Of a DNA stretch of 64,000 nt, positions 7,818 to 16,794 are shown piece by piece. How positions within the stretch are numbered: the stretch's first letter is position 1; the number at the start of each line of letters is the position of its first letter. A program made the translations under genes and the position numbers. The stretch comes from Nonomuraea solani (GTDB lineage: Bacteria > Actinomycetota > Actinomycetes > Streptosporangiales > Streptosporangiaceae). The notes below the pieces were generated by a model that was not told the origin of the DNA, made no database searches, and saw only the letters and a list, made by a program, of their open reading frames with translations. The stretch covers positions 434,001 through 498,000 of the forward strand of contig NZ_FNVT01000004.1 in assembly GCF_900108335.1 (NCBI RefSeq), given 5' to 3'.

Positions 7818-9257
7818 ATGAAGTCCGCGTGGTTGTGTCACCCCGTGACCGTTGCCGGGGTGCTGGTGCTCTTGGTCAACGACCACCTACTCAAACAGGC
7901 ATGGCCGGGGTTCGTGACCGGCAAGCTGAGCGACGTCGCCGGGCTCGTCGTGGCACCGGCCCTGCTGGCAATGCTGTTCTGGCGCCGGGCCGACCTGGCG
8001 GCGACCGTACTGACGGGATTGCTCTTCACGCTCGTGAAAAGCACGGAGACGGGCGCGGAGCTCGCTTCCCAAGCCTGGACCCTCGTGGCGGGCCCGTCGC
8101 GCGTCCTGGCCGATTCCACGGACCTCCTCGCCCTACCGGCGCTCGCCCTGGCCTGGTGGGTACGCCACCGCAGCCTCCAGGGCCCTGGCTCGGCCCGCTG
8201 GCGCGTCCTCGTGACCATGCCCCTGGCCGTCCTGGCGGTCGCCGCCACCTCGGCCGCACAAGTTCCCACCGCCCACTCCGTCGAGGTGGACGACGATGAC
8301 CGGATCATCGTGCGTGTGTCGAGCGCGTCCTCGCGGGTCTCGGAGGACGGCGGCGTCACGTGGTCGGAGCTGAGCTACGACAGCACCGACAAGGTGAGAC
8401 CAGGGCAGAGCGCCGCCTGCGTCCCCAAGCAGGCGACCCGGTGCTATCGGGTCGTGGCGAACCGGATGGCCGTCGAGCAGTCGGACGACGGCGGAAGGAC
8501 ATGGGGCCCGTCGTGGGCGATGAGTGAGAACGACGTCGAGCGGCTGGAGCGCACCTACTCCGGCCTGAAGGGCCGGACCTCGATGGGCCTGGCCGTGCTG
8601 CCCCGGCCGGAGGGGCACGTCGTGGTCGTCGCGAACGGCCTGGACGGCATCCTGGTCCGCGACGTGCGGGGAACGTGGCAGCGCCTGGGCTGGCCCGGCG
8701 CGTCTGACGAGGAGGCCGCGGAGGCCGAGTTCGCGGCCCTGGACCTCTCTTCGGAGCGGAACGTGGCGCTCTTCCTGGGCGCCTGCATGCTGTTCGGCGG
8801 CATCGGGGCGGGTCTGCGCCGGCTGCAGCGGGTGTTCACCGGGTTCAGCGTGGCCACCTGCCTGGGCCTCTTCCTCGCGCTCACCGGCTCGACCGCCGCC
8901 GGGTCCTTCGGCGGGCATTCCTGGCTTCTCGCCGACCTGGACACCTACACGCAGGTGGCCGCGATCCTGGTCAGCGCGACGGTGGCCATAGTCGGCGCCT
9001 TGACCTGCCTCGTGCTGGTCTTCGCGGGCCGGGCACGGCCGGCGACGGTGGCGGTCAGCGCCGGGGCGGCACCGCTCGTCTACGCGAGCGTCTACTTCCC
9101 CTTCTCCGGCTGGGCGGCGGGCTTCCCCGATGCCTACGGGGTCGCCGTCGCCGTGGCCGTGCTGCTGACCGCCCTGGTGATCCTGACGAGCGTCGCCCTC
9201 CTCAAGATCGTCGCTCCGCCCTACTTGGACGGCTCCAGCACGTCGAGGCCCACGTAG
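7818..9257 (+). CDS. Polytopic membrane protein with Asp-box (BNR-like) extracytoplasmic region
   Basis: I do not recognise this 479-aa protein as a named family. Residues 1-150 contain about four hydrophobic segments. Residues 155-310 are soluble and contain two Asp-box motifs, SEDGGVTWSE and SDDGGRTWGPSW, the SxDxGxTW turn found in sialidase-like beta-propellers. Two Asp-boxes are too few for a complete propeller. The C-terminal 170 residues hold four or five further hydrophobic segments. The soluble part probably lies outside the membrane, but topology is inferred. ATG 7818 (MKSAWLCHPV) gives the compact start; a GTG at 7761 would add 19 residues. The last 37 bases overlap the 3' end of the convergent serS gene. 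Confidence 0.65.
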   Translation: MKSAWLCHPVTVAGVLVLLVNDHLLKQAWPGFVTGKLSDVAGLVVAPALLAMLFWRRADLAATVLTGLLFTLVKSTETGAELASQAWTLVAGPSRVLADSTDLLALPALALAWWVRHRSLQGPGSARWRVLVTMPLAVLAVAATSAAQVPTAHSVEVDDDDRIIVRVSSASSRVSEDGGVTWSELSYDSTDKVRPGQSAACVPKQATRCYRVVANRMAVEQSDDGGRTWGPSWAMSENDVERLERTYSGLKGRTSMGLAVLPRPEGHVVVVANGLDGILVRDVRGTWQRLGWPGASDEEAAEAEFAALDLSSERNVALFLGACMLFGGIGAGLRRLQRVFTGFSVATCLGLFLALTGSTAAGSFGGHSWLLADLDTYTQVAAILVSATVAIVGALTCLVLVFAGRARPATVAVSAGAAPLVYASVYFPFSGWAAGFPDAYGVAVAVAVLLTALVILTSVALLKIVAPPYLDGSSTSRPT

Positions 9258-10483
9258 GGCCGAAGCGCCTTGGGAACCACCACCGAGCCGTCGGCCTGCT
9301 GGTGGTTCTCCAGGATGGCCACGATCCAGCGGGTCGTGGCCAGCGTGCCGTTGAGCGTGGCCAGGTGCTGCGGCTTGCCGTCCTTGTCGCGGTAGCGGAC
9401 GGCGAGCCTGCGGGCCTGGAACTCCGTGCAGTTGGAGGTCGAGGTCAGCTCCCGGTAGCGGCCCTGGGTGGGGATCCACGCCTCGCAGTCGAACTTGCGG
9501 GCGGCCGACATGCCGAGGTCGCCCGCGGCCGTGTCGATGATCCGGTAGGGCACCTCGATCTTGTCGAGCATCTCCCGCTCCCAGGCGAGCAGCCGCCGGT
9601 GCTCCTCCTGGGCGTCCTCGGGGCGCACGTAGGAGAACATCTCGACCTTGTCGAACTGGTGCACCCGGATGATGCCCCTGGTGTCCTTGCCGTAGGAGCC
9701 CGCCTCGCGGCGGAAGCACGAGGACCAGCCCGCGTAGCGCAGCGGCAGCTCGGCGCCGTTGATGATCTCCTGGGCGTGGTAGCCGGCCATCGAGACCTCC
9801 GACGTGCCGACCAGGTAGAGGTCGTCTTCAGGGAGCCGGTAGATCTCCTTGTCGTGGGCCACGTGGAAGCCCGTGCCCTGCATGGTCTCCGGCTTGACGA
9901 GCACCGGCGTGATCATGGGGATGAACCCGGCCTCGATGGCCTGCTGCATAGCCATGTTGAGCAGGCCGAGCTGCAGCCGCGCGCCGACGCCCCTGAGGAA
10001 GAAGAAGCGCGAGCCGGACACCTTGGCGCCCCGCTCCATGTCGATGGCGCCGAGCGCCTCGCCCAGCTCCAGGTGGTCCTTGGGCTCGAAGTCGAACGCC
10101 CGCGGCTCACCGTGCGTCTCCAGGACCACGTAGTCGTCCTCGCCGCCGGCCGGCGCGCCCTCCTCGACGAGGTTGGGCACCGCCTGCAGGACCGCGTCGA
10201 GCTCCGCCCCGAGCTTCTCCGCCTCGGACTCGGCCGTCTTGACCTGGCCGGCGAGGTCCTTGGCGCGCTGGAGCAGCGCGGCCTTCTCCTCGCCCTGCGC
10301 CTTGGAGACCGACTTGCCCATGCTCTTCTGCTCGGCGCGCAGAGACTCGAACGAGGTCAGCGCGGAGCGGCGCCGCTCATCGAGGTCGAGCAGCGTGTCG
10401 ACGACGGAGTCGTCCTCACCGCGGGCACGCTGCGACGCCCGTAGCCGGTCGGGATCCTCACGAAGGGTACGCAGGTCAATCAC
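9221..10483 (-). CDS. serS: Seryl-tRNA synthetase
   Basis: The 420-aa class II aminoacyl-tRNA synthetase charges tRNA-Ser with serine. Residues 1-110 form the antiparallel coiled-coil arm that grips the long variable arm of tRNA-Ser. The catalytic core carries motif 2 around YAGWSSCFRREAGSYGKDTRG and motif 3 around LNGTLATTRWIVAILENHQ. The length is normal for the family. The gene is preceded by pheA on the same strand 53 bases upstream, a common actinobacterial arrangement. A tRNA-Ser gene lies 6.6 kb away, probably by chance. Confidence 0.97.
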   Translation of the reverse strand: MIDLRTLREDPDRLRASQRARGEDDSVVDTLLDLDERRRSALTSFESLRAEQKSMGKSVSKAQGEEKAALLQRAKDLAGQVKTAESEAEKLGAELDAVLQAVPNLVEEGAPAGGEDDYVVLETHGEPRAFDFEPKDHLELGEALGAIDMERGAKVSGSRFFFLRGVGARLQLGLLNMAMQQAIEAGFIPMITPVLVKPETMQGTGFHVAHDKEIYRLPEDDLYLVGTSEVSMAGYHAQEIINGAELPLRYAGWSSCFRREAGSYGKDTRGIIRVHQFDKVEMFSYVRPEDAQEEHRRLLAWEREMLDKIEVPYRIIDTAAGDLGMSAARKFDCEAWIPTQGRYRELTSTSNCTEFQARRLAVRYRDKDGKPQHLATLNGTLATTRWIVAILENHQQADGSVVVPKALRPYVGLDVLEPSK

Positions 10484-10536
10484 AAGGAAAGGCTACCGGC
10501 GTACGGAGGCGCCCCGCCCCTCTATTACACCGGCCG

Positions 10537-11457
10537 TCAGACCCGGCCCGCGCGGATCCGCGCCAGCCAGTCGCCCGCCTCCGCGAACTCCGGATCGGAC
10601 GTCCCCCGCTTGATCTGCGGCGCCAGCCCGTCGGCCCGCGGATAGCTGCCCAGGAATCGCACCTCGCCGCAGATGCGGTGCAGCCCGGCGATGGCCTCAC
10701 CGACCCGGGCGTCGGCGACGTGCCCCTCGAAGTCGAAGTGGAAGAAGTAGCGCCCGATGCCGTCGCCGGTCGGCCGCGACTCGATGCGCGTCAGGTTGAC
10801 CCCGCGCACGGAGAACTCGGTCAGCATCTCCAGCAGCGCGCCCGGGTGGTCGTCGGCCAGGAAGACCACCAACGTGGTGCGGTCGGAGCCGGTCACCTCC
10901 GGCAGCGGCCCTGGGCGGCTCACCTTGACGAACCTGGTCACGGTGTCGGATCTGTCGCCGATGTCGGGGGCCAGCTCCACCAGCCCGTAGTGCTCGCCGG
11001 CGATGCGCGCGGCGATGGCGGCGTCGTAGGGCGAGCCGGGCAGCGAGACCTCCTGGGCCGCGGCCGCCGTCGAGGGCGCGGACACCACGACGGTGTCGGG
11101 CAGCTCGCGGGCGATGAAGGAGCGGCACTGGGTGATGGCCGCCGGATGGGTGTAGACGCGCTTGATGTGCGGGATCTCGACGCCGGGCCGGGCCAGCAGC
11201 GAGAACTGCACGGGCAGCAGCAGCTCGGCGTTGATCACCAGCGGCTCGCCCCAGGCGAACTCGTCGAGCGTCGTGGTGATCGCGCCCTCGATGGAGTTTT
11301 CCAGGGGCACCACGGCGCCGTCGGCGTCGCCACCGCGGGCCGCGTTGAGCGCCGCGCTCACGGTGGCGCAGGGCACCCGCTCGGCAGTGGGGTCGAGGAG
11401 CCGCAGGGCCTCTTCGGTGAAGGTCCCCTCAGGGCCGAGATAGGCGAGTCTGGGCAT
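10537..11457 (-). CDS. pheA: Prephenate dehydratase
   Basis: The 306-aa monofunctional enzyme converts prephenate to phenylpyruvate in phenylalanine synthesis. The PDT domain starts with RLAYLGPEGTFTEEAL and contains the catalytic motif SDTVTRFVKVSR (about residues 185-197). It is followed by an ACT domain (about 205-285) with ALLEMLTEFSVRGVNLTRIESRP, the phenylalanine-sensing element. The chorismate mutase domain of enteric PheA is absent, as usual in actinobacteria. It precedes serS on the same strand, and a DUF4446 gene lies 34 bases upstream. Confidence 0.95.
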   Translation of the reverse strand: MPRLAYLGPEGTFTEEALRLLDPTAERVPCATVSAALNAARGGDADGAVVPLENSIEGAITTTLDEFAWGEPLVINAELLLPVQFSLLARPGVEIPHIKRVYTHPAAITQCRSFIARELPDTVVVSAPSTAAAAQEVSLPGSPYDAAIAARIAGEHYGLVELAPDIGDRSDTVTRFVKVSRPGPLPEVTGSDRTTLVVFLADDHPGALLEMLTEFSVRGVNLTRIESRPTGDGIGRYFFHFDFEGHVADARVGEAIAGLHRICGEVRFLGSYPRADGLAPQIKRGTSDPEFAEAGDWLARIRAGRV

Positions 11458-11491
11458 GCCTCCAGCGTATCCACAGCTCGGCGGAATCCCT

Positions 11492-11911
11492 TCACAACGT
11501 CCCGGAGGCCCTGGACGGGATCAGCGGCCCGAGACCCAGCCTGGCCCCCCGCACCGCCTCTTCCTCCTCGGGCGAGAGCTGCTGCTGCCCCTTGCCGCCG
11601 ACCACGGGCCGCACGTACGTACGGGTCTCGCTCCGGCCGTTGATGGAGGTCAGCACGATCCCGTCGCCCAGCCCGTTGATCATCGCGACCGAGAACGACA
11701 GCCGCCCCGTCATCTCCGAGAGCGCGTCGTAGCGGCACACGGCCACGTCTCTGATGGCCTTGAGATCGTTGCTGCCCTCGCTGCTCTGCCGGGCGAGCAG
11801 ACGCTGGCAATCCTCTACGGCGGCTTTGGCCTGACGCAGTGCCAGATGTCCGATCAATACGCCACTGACCCCGGCCACGACACCAACGATGACCCATGTG
11901 GTAATGAGCAC
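11492..11911 (-). CDS. DUF4446 family protein, single N-terminal membrane anchor
   Basis: The 139-aa protein has one N-terminal transmembrane segment (about residues 5-25), then a charged helix and a conserved globular part with KAIRDVAVCRYDALSEMTGRLSFS and DGIVLTSINGR, which are hallmarks of DUF4446. The molecular function of the family is not known. The helix after the membrane segment probably lies along the cytoplasmic face. In this window it sits upstream of pheA-serS on the same strand and may share their transcript. Confidence 0.85.
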   Translation of the reverse strand: MLITTWVIVGVVAGVSGVLIGHLALRQAKAAVEDCQRLLARQSSEGSNDLKAIRDVAVCRYDALSEMTGRLSFSVAMINGLGDGIVLTSINGRSETRTYVRPVVGGKGQQQLSPEEEEAVRGARLGLGPLIPSRASGTL

Positions 11912-11933
11912 GGCACAGAGGGTAACGGCTAAG

Positions 11934-13124
11934 TCAGGCGATCTCCCTGCGTTTGGGCAACCAGGACACCAACAACCACACGAGAGCCAGTGCCCCGAGC
12001 CCGAAACCGTTCTGAACGATCTTCCCCAGCACCACGCTGACCACCGGGATGTCGGCCGCCTTCAGGGAAACCCCCCACCAGGGGACCGGCACCACGTAGT
12101 AGAGCCACACCCCGGCCGCCACCCGCAGCCTGACCGGGTCGCGCCCGTCGCCGACGATCGCGCCGAGCACCACGACCACCCAGGCCAGGTGGTGGATCCA
12201 GGCCACCGGCGAGAGCAGCACGGCCATCAGCCCGACGAGCGCGACCGCGGTGATCGCGTCACCCCGCCGGTACGCCTCCCGCGCCCCCCGGAACCCGTAC
12301 CAGCCGACCGCGGCCACGATCACCGCCCAGATCACGGTCGTGAGCGCGTCGGGCATGTACAGCCGGATCAGCATCCCGCGGATCGACTGGTTGGTGGTGG
12401 CCGCGTTCGAGCCGAGGCGTTCGGGGTCGAGCAGCGCCGAGAACCAGAAGTCGGCCGCGTCCTGCGGGATCACCGCGAACGGCAGCAACGTCAGCACCGC
12501 CGCCGCGAACACCGCCATGAAGAACGTCCGCCACTGCTTGGTGATCAGCAGGTGGATGAGGAACACCCCGGGGGTCAGCTTGACCGCCGTCGCCAGCCCG
12601 ATCAGGAACCCGCGCGGCCACCAGGGCCGCTTGGCCACGCAGTCGGCCAGGCAGAGCGCGACCAGCAGGATGTCCACCTGCCCGAACCGCACCTGGTCCC
12701 TGATCGGCATCAGGTACGCGCACGCCACCATGAGCAGCCCGAACGCCCACGGCACGTATTTCCGCAGACTCTCCCGCCCCAGCACCTGCCGGAACGAGAA
12801 CCCCACGGTGACGGCCAGCGCGACATAGATCCCGGCCGTCCACACCCACTGCGCCGTCTCCCACGACATCCCGGCCAGCGCCACGGCCAGCATCGCCGCC
12901 ACCGGCGGATACGTGAACGGCAGCAACTGCGGCGCGGGCGTGAAGTAGTCGTACACCGGCCGCCCCTCAAGGAGCATCTGCCCCCCGGTGCGGTAAACGT
13001 CCAGGTCGACCAGCCGTTGGTCGTCGGGATTGGTGAGCCACCCGTGCACCAGTGGCGCCACCGCCGCCGCGACGGCGAGCGCCACGACCGCCCACGCCCA
13101 CCACTGCCGCCGGTTGACCCGCAC
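11934..13124 (-). CDS. GT87-like polytopic glycosyltransferase (polyprenyl-phosphate-sugar dependent)
   Basis: The approximately 396-aa integral membrane protein has 9-11 hydrophobic segments and the GT-C pattern. After the first membrane segment comes LVDLDVYRTGGQMLLEGRPVYDY, matching the Asp-bearing first loop of GT87 mannosyltransferases (PimE/Rv2181 group). FTYPPVAAMLA is another family hallmark. These enzymes add mannose or arabinose from polyprenyl phosphate to envelope lipoglycans on the outer face of the membrane. The start is GTG 13124 or GTG 13139; much longer frames upstream run antisense into the divergent gene and are rejected. It is divergent from the phosphatase-like gene, with a promoter region of about 70 bases. 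Confidence 0.85.
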   Translation of the reverse strand: MRVNRRQWWAWAVVALAVAAAVAPLVHGWLTNPDDQRLVDLDVYRTGGQMLLEGRPVYDYFTPAPQLLPFTYPPVAAMLAVALAGMSWETAQWVWTAGIYVALAVTVGFSFRQVLGRESLRKYVPWAFGLLMVACAYLMPIRDQVRFGQVDILLVALCLADCVAKRPWWPRGFLIGLATAVKLTPGVFLIHLLITKQWRTFFMAVFAAAVLTLLPFAVIPQDAADFWFSALLDPERLGSNAATTNQSIRGMLIRLYMPDALTTVIWAVIVAAVGWYGFRGAREAYRRGDAITAVALVGLMAVLLSPVAWIHHLAWVVVVLGAIVGDGRDPVRLRVAAGVWLYYVVPVPWWGVSLKAADIPVVSVVLGKIVQNGFGLGALALVWLLVSWLPKRREIA

Positions 13125-13197
13125 CTCGCCACTTGTCACGGTGTGGCACGTTACCGTGGCTGTTGATTGTCGAGGGGCAGACACTGGGGGTCCGTAC

Positions 13198-15408
13198 ATG
13201 CCGAACGCCACACCGCACCCGCCCCAGGGCCGGTACGGCGCGCTCCGCCATGCCCTGCGCGCCCTCGTCGTCATCCTGCTCCTGGCCATGACCACGTCGG
13301 TGTTCCCGGCGGAGGCGAGCGCCGCGGGCCGGGTGGCCCTGATCGGCGTCCCCGGGCTGCAGTGGAGCGACCTCGGCCAGCAGGCCACGCCCAACCTGTG
13401 GCGCCTGGTCGGCGAGGGCGCCTCGGCGTCCCTGTCCACCAGGGCCGTGCCGCCTCCTGACCGCGGCATCACCTGCCCCATGGCCGGCTGGCTGACGATC
13501 TCGGCGGGCCAGCGGGCGGGCACTCCCGTCAGGGGCTGCCCCGCGCCGCCCGCTCCCCAGGGTGGCACCGTGCCGGGCTGGGGCATGCTGGCCGCGTACC
13601 AGGCGGAGACCGGCTACGACGCCCAATTGGGCACCCTCGGTCAGTTGGTCGTGGACAGCGGTGGCAAGGTGGCGGCGGTCGGGCCGGGCGCGGCACTGGC
13701 CGCAGCCGACAGGTCCGGAAATATCGCCAATTACGCCCCCACGCTGGACGCCCTCGGCGACCCCGCCGCCTACAACCTGATCGTCTTCGAGGCCGCCGCT
13801 CTCGCCGGCACCTGGACCCGCCGGCCCCCCGACGAGTTCGGCGTCCCCACTCCCATGCCAACGGCAGACCGCCGCGCGGCCGTGGCGGAGGCGGACCGGC
13901 AGATCGGCGCCCTGACCGCCAAGCTCCCGGCCGGCACCACCGTCCTGGTGGCGGGCGTCTCCGACGTGACCCCGAACGCCCATCTGCACGTGGCGATCGC
14001 GGCCGGCGAGCCCTACCCGCACGGCTTCCTGACCAGCACCTCCACCCGCCAGGACGCCCTGGTCGCGATCACCGACCTCACCGCCACGACCGTCCAGCTC
14101 CTGGGCCTGCCCGCCTCGCGGGCGATCGTCGGCCGGCCCCTTCAGGCCGGGGCCCCGGCGCCCGCGACCCCGGCCGGCACGGTGACCGAGCTGGCGGACG
14201 CCGACCTGGCCAGCCAGGTGCTGCGTGACGTACGCGGCCCGTTCTTCACGGTCCTGGTGTCGGTCCAGCTCCTGTTCTACGCCCTGGCCGCCCTCGCGCT
14301 CAGACGCCGCCGCACGGACACCGAACGGCACGCGAGCACCTCCAAGATCCTCGTGGCCGTCCAGATCGTCGCGGTGGTCAGCGGCGCCATCGCCGTCTCC
14401 ACCTTCCTGGCCCAGCTCGTGCCCTGGTGGACGCTGCCGGTGCCGATGCTGTCGGTGATCGTCACGATCCTCGGCATCGCCGGCCTGATCACCGCCGCCG
14501 CCTTCGCCGGCCCCTGGCGCGCCCACGTGGCGGGCCCGCTCACCGTGGTGGCCGCCCTCACCTCGGTCGCCCTGCTCCTCGACGTCATGACCGGCTCCAC
14601 GCTCCAGGTGAACGCCGTGACCGGCTACGAGCCCGTGACCGGCGGACGTTTCTACGGCTTCAGCAACATCGCCTTCGCCGTCTACGCCACGGGCACGATC
14701 CTCGGCCTCGCCGGGGTGGCCCAGTGGCTGTTCGGCAAGAACGTGTCCAAAGTCGTGGTCGTCACGGTGTGCGCGCTCTACGGCGGGTTCGCGATCTTCG
14801 CCGACGGCTGGCCGGCGTGGGGCGCGGACTTCGGCGGTGTCCCGGCCTTCGTGATCGGCCTGGCCGTCTTCCTCATCCTGCTCTCGGGCCGGCGCGTGTC
14901 CCTGCTGCGACTGCTGCTCGTCGGCCTGGCGGGCGCCGGGCTCGTGGGGGCACTGTCCGTGTTCGACTGGCTGCGCCCGGACGACCAGCGGACCCACCTG
15001 GGCAACTTCGTCCAGCAGATCATCGACGGCCAGGCGCTGACCGTCATCGCCCGCAAGTTCGGCGCCATGATCGGCGTGACCGTCGGCAACTGGTCGCTGA
15101 CCCTCCTGTCGCTGGTCGCGCTGGCCTTCCTGTTCCTCGTGCTGGCCCGCCCCTCGCGCTGGGGCGCCCCGGCGCTCGGCCAGGCCTACAAGCTGGCCCC
15201 GACGCTCAGAGCGGGCCTGACGGGCGCGCTCACGTGCGCCTTCGTCGGTTTCCTGATGAACGACTCGGGCATCGCCATCCCCGCTATGGCACTGACAGTG
15301 GCCGTTCCGCTGACCCTCGCGGCCTGTGTGCGCGCCCTGCAGCTCGCCACGCCCACACCAGCAGGCCCAGAGTCAGAGCCATCAGCACCCACGCGAGCCG
15401 AGGCCTGA
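13198..15408 (+). CDS. Polytopic membrane protein with alkaline-phosphatase-like N-terminal domain
   Basis: The 736-aa protein starts with a signal sequence (hydrophobic segment about 20-40). Residues 45-320 then form a soluble extracytoplasmic domain that resembles the alkaline phosphatase/sulfatase fold: VALIGVPGLQW, ATPNLWRLVGEGAS and, near its end, TSTSTRQDALVAITDLTATTVQLLGLP. The remaining 400 residues hold about 10-12 transmembrane helices. The function is unknown. The neighbours are three glycosyltransferases, so a role in modifying or flipping an envelope polymer is plausible. ATG 13198 is favoured because it gives the signal peptide. Its last 125 bases overlap the convergent glycosyltransferase gene. 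Confidence 0.75.
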   Translation: MPNATPHPPQGRYGALRHALRALVVILLLAMTTSVFPAEASAAGRVALIGVPGLQWSDLGQQATPNLWRLVGEGASASLSTRAVPPPDRGITCPMAGWLTISAGQRAGTPVRGCPAPPAPQGGTVPGWGMLAAYQAETGYDAQLGTLGQLVVDSGGKVAAVGPGAALAAADRSGNIANYAPTLDALGDPAAYNLIVFEAAALAGTWTRRPPDEFGVPTPMPTADRRAAVAEADRQIGALTAKLPAGTTVLVAGVSDVTPNAHLHVAIAAGEPYPHGFLTSTSTRQDALVAITDLTATTVQLLGLPASRAIVGRPLQAGAPAPATPAGTVTELADADLASQVLRDVRGPFFTVLVSVQLLFYALAALALRRRRTDTERHASTSKILVAVQIVAVVSGAIAVSTFLAQLVPWWTLPVPMLSVIVTILGIAGLITAAAFAGPWRAHVAGPLTVVAALTSVALLLDVMTGSTLQVNAVTGYEPVTGGRFYGFSNIAFAVYATGTILGLAGVAQWLFGKNVSKVVVVTVCALYGGFAIFADGWPAWGADFGGVPAFVIGLAVFLILLSGRRVSLLRLLLVGLAGAGLVGALSVFDWLRPDDQRTHLGNFVQQIIDGQALTVIARKFGAMIGVTVGNWSLTLLSLVALAFLFLVLARPSRWGAPALGQAYKLAPTLRAGLTGALTCAFVGFLMNDSGIAIPAMALTVAVPLTLAACVRALQLATPTPAGPESEPSAPTRAEA

Positions 15409-16771
15409 CGACCGTGCTGAGCCACGCGAGGTCCTCGGGCTGCCCTTCCACCCTGGCGGGCAAGTACGCGAGCGACAGCACCAGCAGGTGCGCCACCACG
15501 AACCCGTCCAGCGCCGACGCGCCCACCAGCACCAGCATCCCGAGCGCCAGCCCGTCATACCAGGGCAGGATGTACGGCGTCGCGAACACGTAGGCCACCA
15601 CCAGCGCCGCCGACACGACAGGCGCCTCAAGCCGCTCCGCGCGCCGGAGCAGCGCCCACGCGATGAGGCCGAGCAGCAGCAGCGAGCCGATCTGGATCTG
15701 CCCCCGGTAGGCGCTGCCGGTGCCCACGACCGCCTGCAGCCAGCCCTGGACCGGTTTCCAGGGCGAGGCGTGGGAGATCGACTTGCTCGTCCTGGTCATC
15801 GGCTCGATCGCCTCGGTGCCGGCGATCGCGTACCCCACGATCACCACCGCCACCGCGCAGCCCGCCACGAGCGCCAGCCGCGCGGGCCTGCGCCGCAGCT
15901 CCCAGGCCGGTCCGAGGGCCACGAGGCCCGCGTTGACCTTGACCGCCACCCCCAGCCCCAGCAGCACGCCGGAGCCGACCGGCCGGCCTCTGGCGAGGAG
16001 CGCGGCGACCATGCAGGCGATCGCGAGCGTGTCGACGTGCATGCCCGCGACGAGGTGGTAGAGCAGCAGCGGATTGGCCGTCCACAGCAGCGCCGCCCGC
16101 AGCCGTCTGGCCGGGTCGTCCCTGGTGAAGCGGTCGACGAGCAGGCCCGTCGCGATGAACGCGGCGGCGTTGACCAGGGCCAGCACGAAGATCGTCAGCC
16201 GTACCGAGTCACCGCCGGCCCAGCTCGCCACCGCCTGCACGGCCGTCGCCACCGGCCCGTAGACGCTCGGCTCCTCGCGCCACGGCTCCTCCACGGCGTC
16301 CGCGATCGGATCGCCCGGCAGGTCGACGGCCCCATGCGTGTACGGGCTCAGCCCGAGCGTCACCATCCGGCCGTACGCCGCGTAGTTGAGGTGGTCGGCG
16401 GAGCCCGAGGGCGGCAGGAACGCGAGCAGACCGGCGGCCGCGCAACCGGCGATCACCAGGACCCGCGCGCTCGGCAGACGCGCGCCGACCCGACCCGAAC
16501 AAGCCAGAGCGGCCAGCAACCCGAGCCCGCCAAGGACGAGCGCGACCGCCGCGAGAGCGATCACCAGGTGGGAGCCGGGCTCGGCACCCAGAGAGTACGG
16601 AGGCTGCCAGGCCGGCCCGCTCAGGGCAGGCACCATCGACGACGGGCCCAGGAGCCCGATGGTGATCGTCAGCAGGATCGAGGCGCCGATCGCCACCATG
16701 GCGGGCCCGGCGAGCCACCGTCGTGCCTTTTCCAGCCGCGTCTCCGAAGTCACCGGGAAATTCCAGCACAT
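15284..16771 (-). CDS. MptA/MptB-like GT-C glycosyltransferase
   Basis: The 495-aa integral membrane protein has about 12 hydrophobic segments. Residues 110-170 contain SADHLNYAAYGRMVTLGLSPYTHG and WREEPSVYGPVATAVQA, matching the actinobacterial polyprenyl-phosphomannose-dependent alpha-1,6-mannosyltransferase group (MptA/MptB), where an acidic residue in the first external loop is catalytic. GMHVDTLAIA and a C-terminal set of helices also fit. Sugar and acceptor cannot be read from sequence. ATG 16771 is used; an in-frame GTG seven codons on is possible. It converges with the phosphatase-like protein, sharing 125 bp at the 3' ends, and follows the GT2 gene after 23 bases. Confidence 0.8.
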   Translation of the reverse strand: MCWNFPVTSETRLEKARRWLAGPAMVAIGASILLTITIGLLGPSSMVPALSGPAWQPPYSLGAEPGSHLVIALAAVALVLGGLGLLAALACSGRVGARLPSARVLVIAGCAAAGLLAFLPPSGSADHLNYAAYGRMVTLGLSPYTHGAVDLPGDPIADAVEEPWREEPSVYGPVATAVQAVASWAGGDSVRLTIFVLALVNAAAFIATGLLVDRFTRDDPARRLRAALLWTANPLLLYHLVAGMHVDTLAIACMVAALLARGRPVGSGVLLGLGVAVKVNAGLVALGPAWELRRRPARLALVAGCAVAVVIVGYAIAGTEAIEPMTRTSKSISHASPWKPVQGWLQAVVGTGSAYRGQIQIGSLLLLGLIAWALLRRAERLEAPVVSAALVVAYVFATPYILPWYDGLALGMLVLVGASALDGFVVAHLLVLSLAYLPARVEGQPEDLAWLSTVVRPRLAWVLMALTLGLLVWAWRAAGRAHRPRGSAERPLSVP

Positions 16772-16794
16772 TCGCGTGACGCCCTAGGCGGCGC

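Noticed and set aside
8133..9719. 528-aa minus-strand open frame
   Set aside because: Crosses serS in a wrong frame and the Asp-box gene antisense; no domain.
11889..13166. 425-aa plus-strand open frame
   Set aside because: Antisense of the GT87-like gene; Pro/His/Arg-rich artefact.
12967..14997. 676-aa minus-strand open frame
   Set aside because: Antisense to the phosphatase-like membrane gene; His/Gly/Glu-rich composition, no family.
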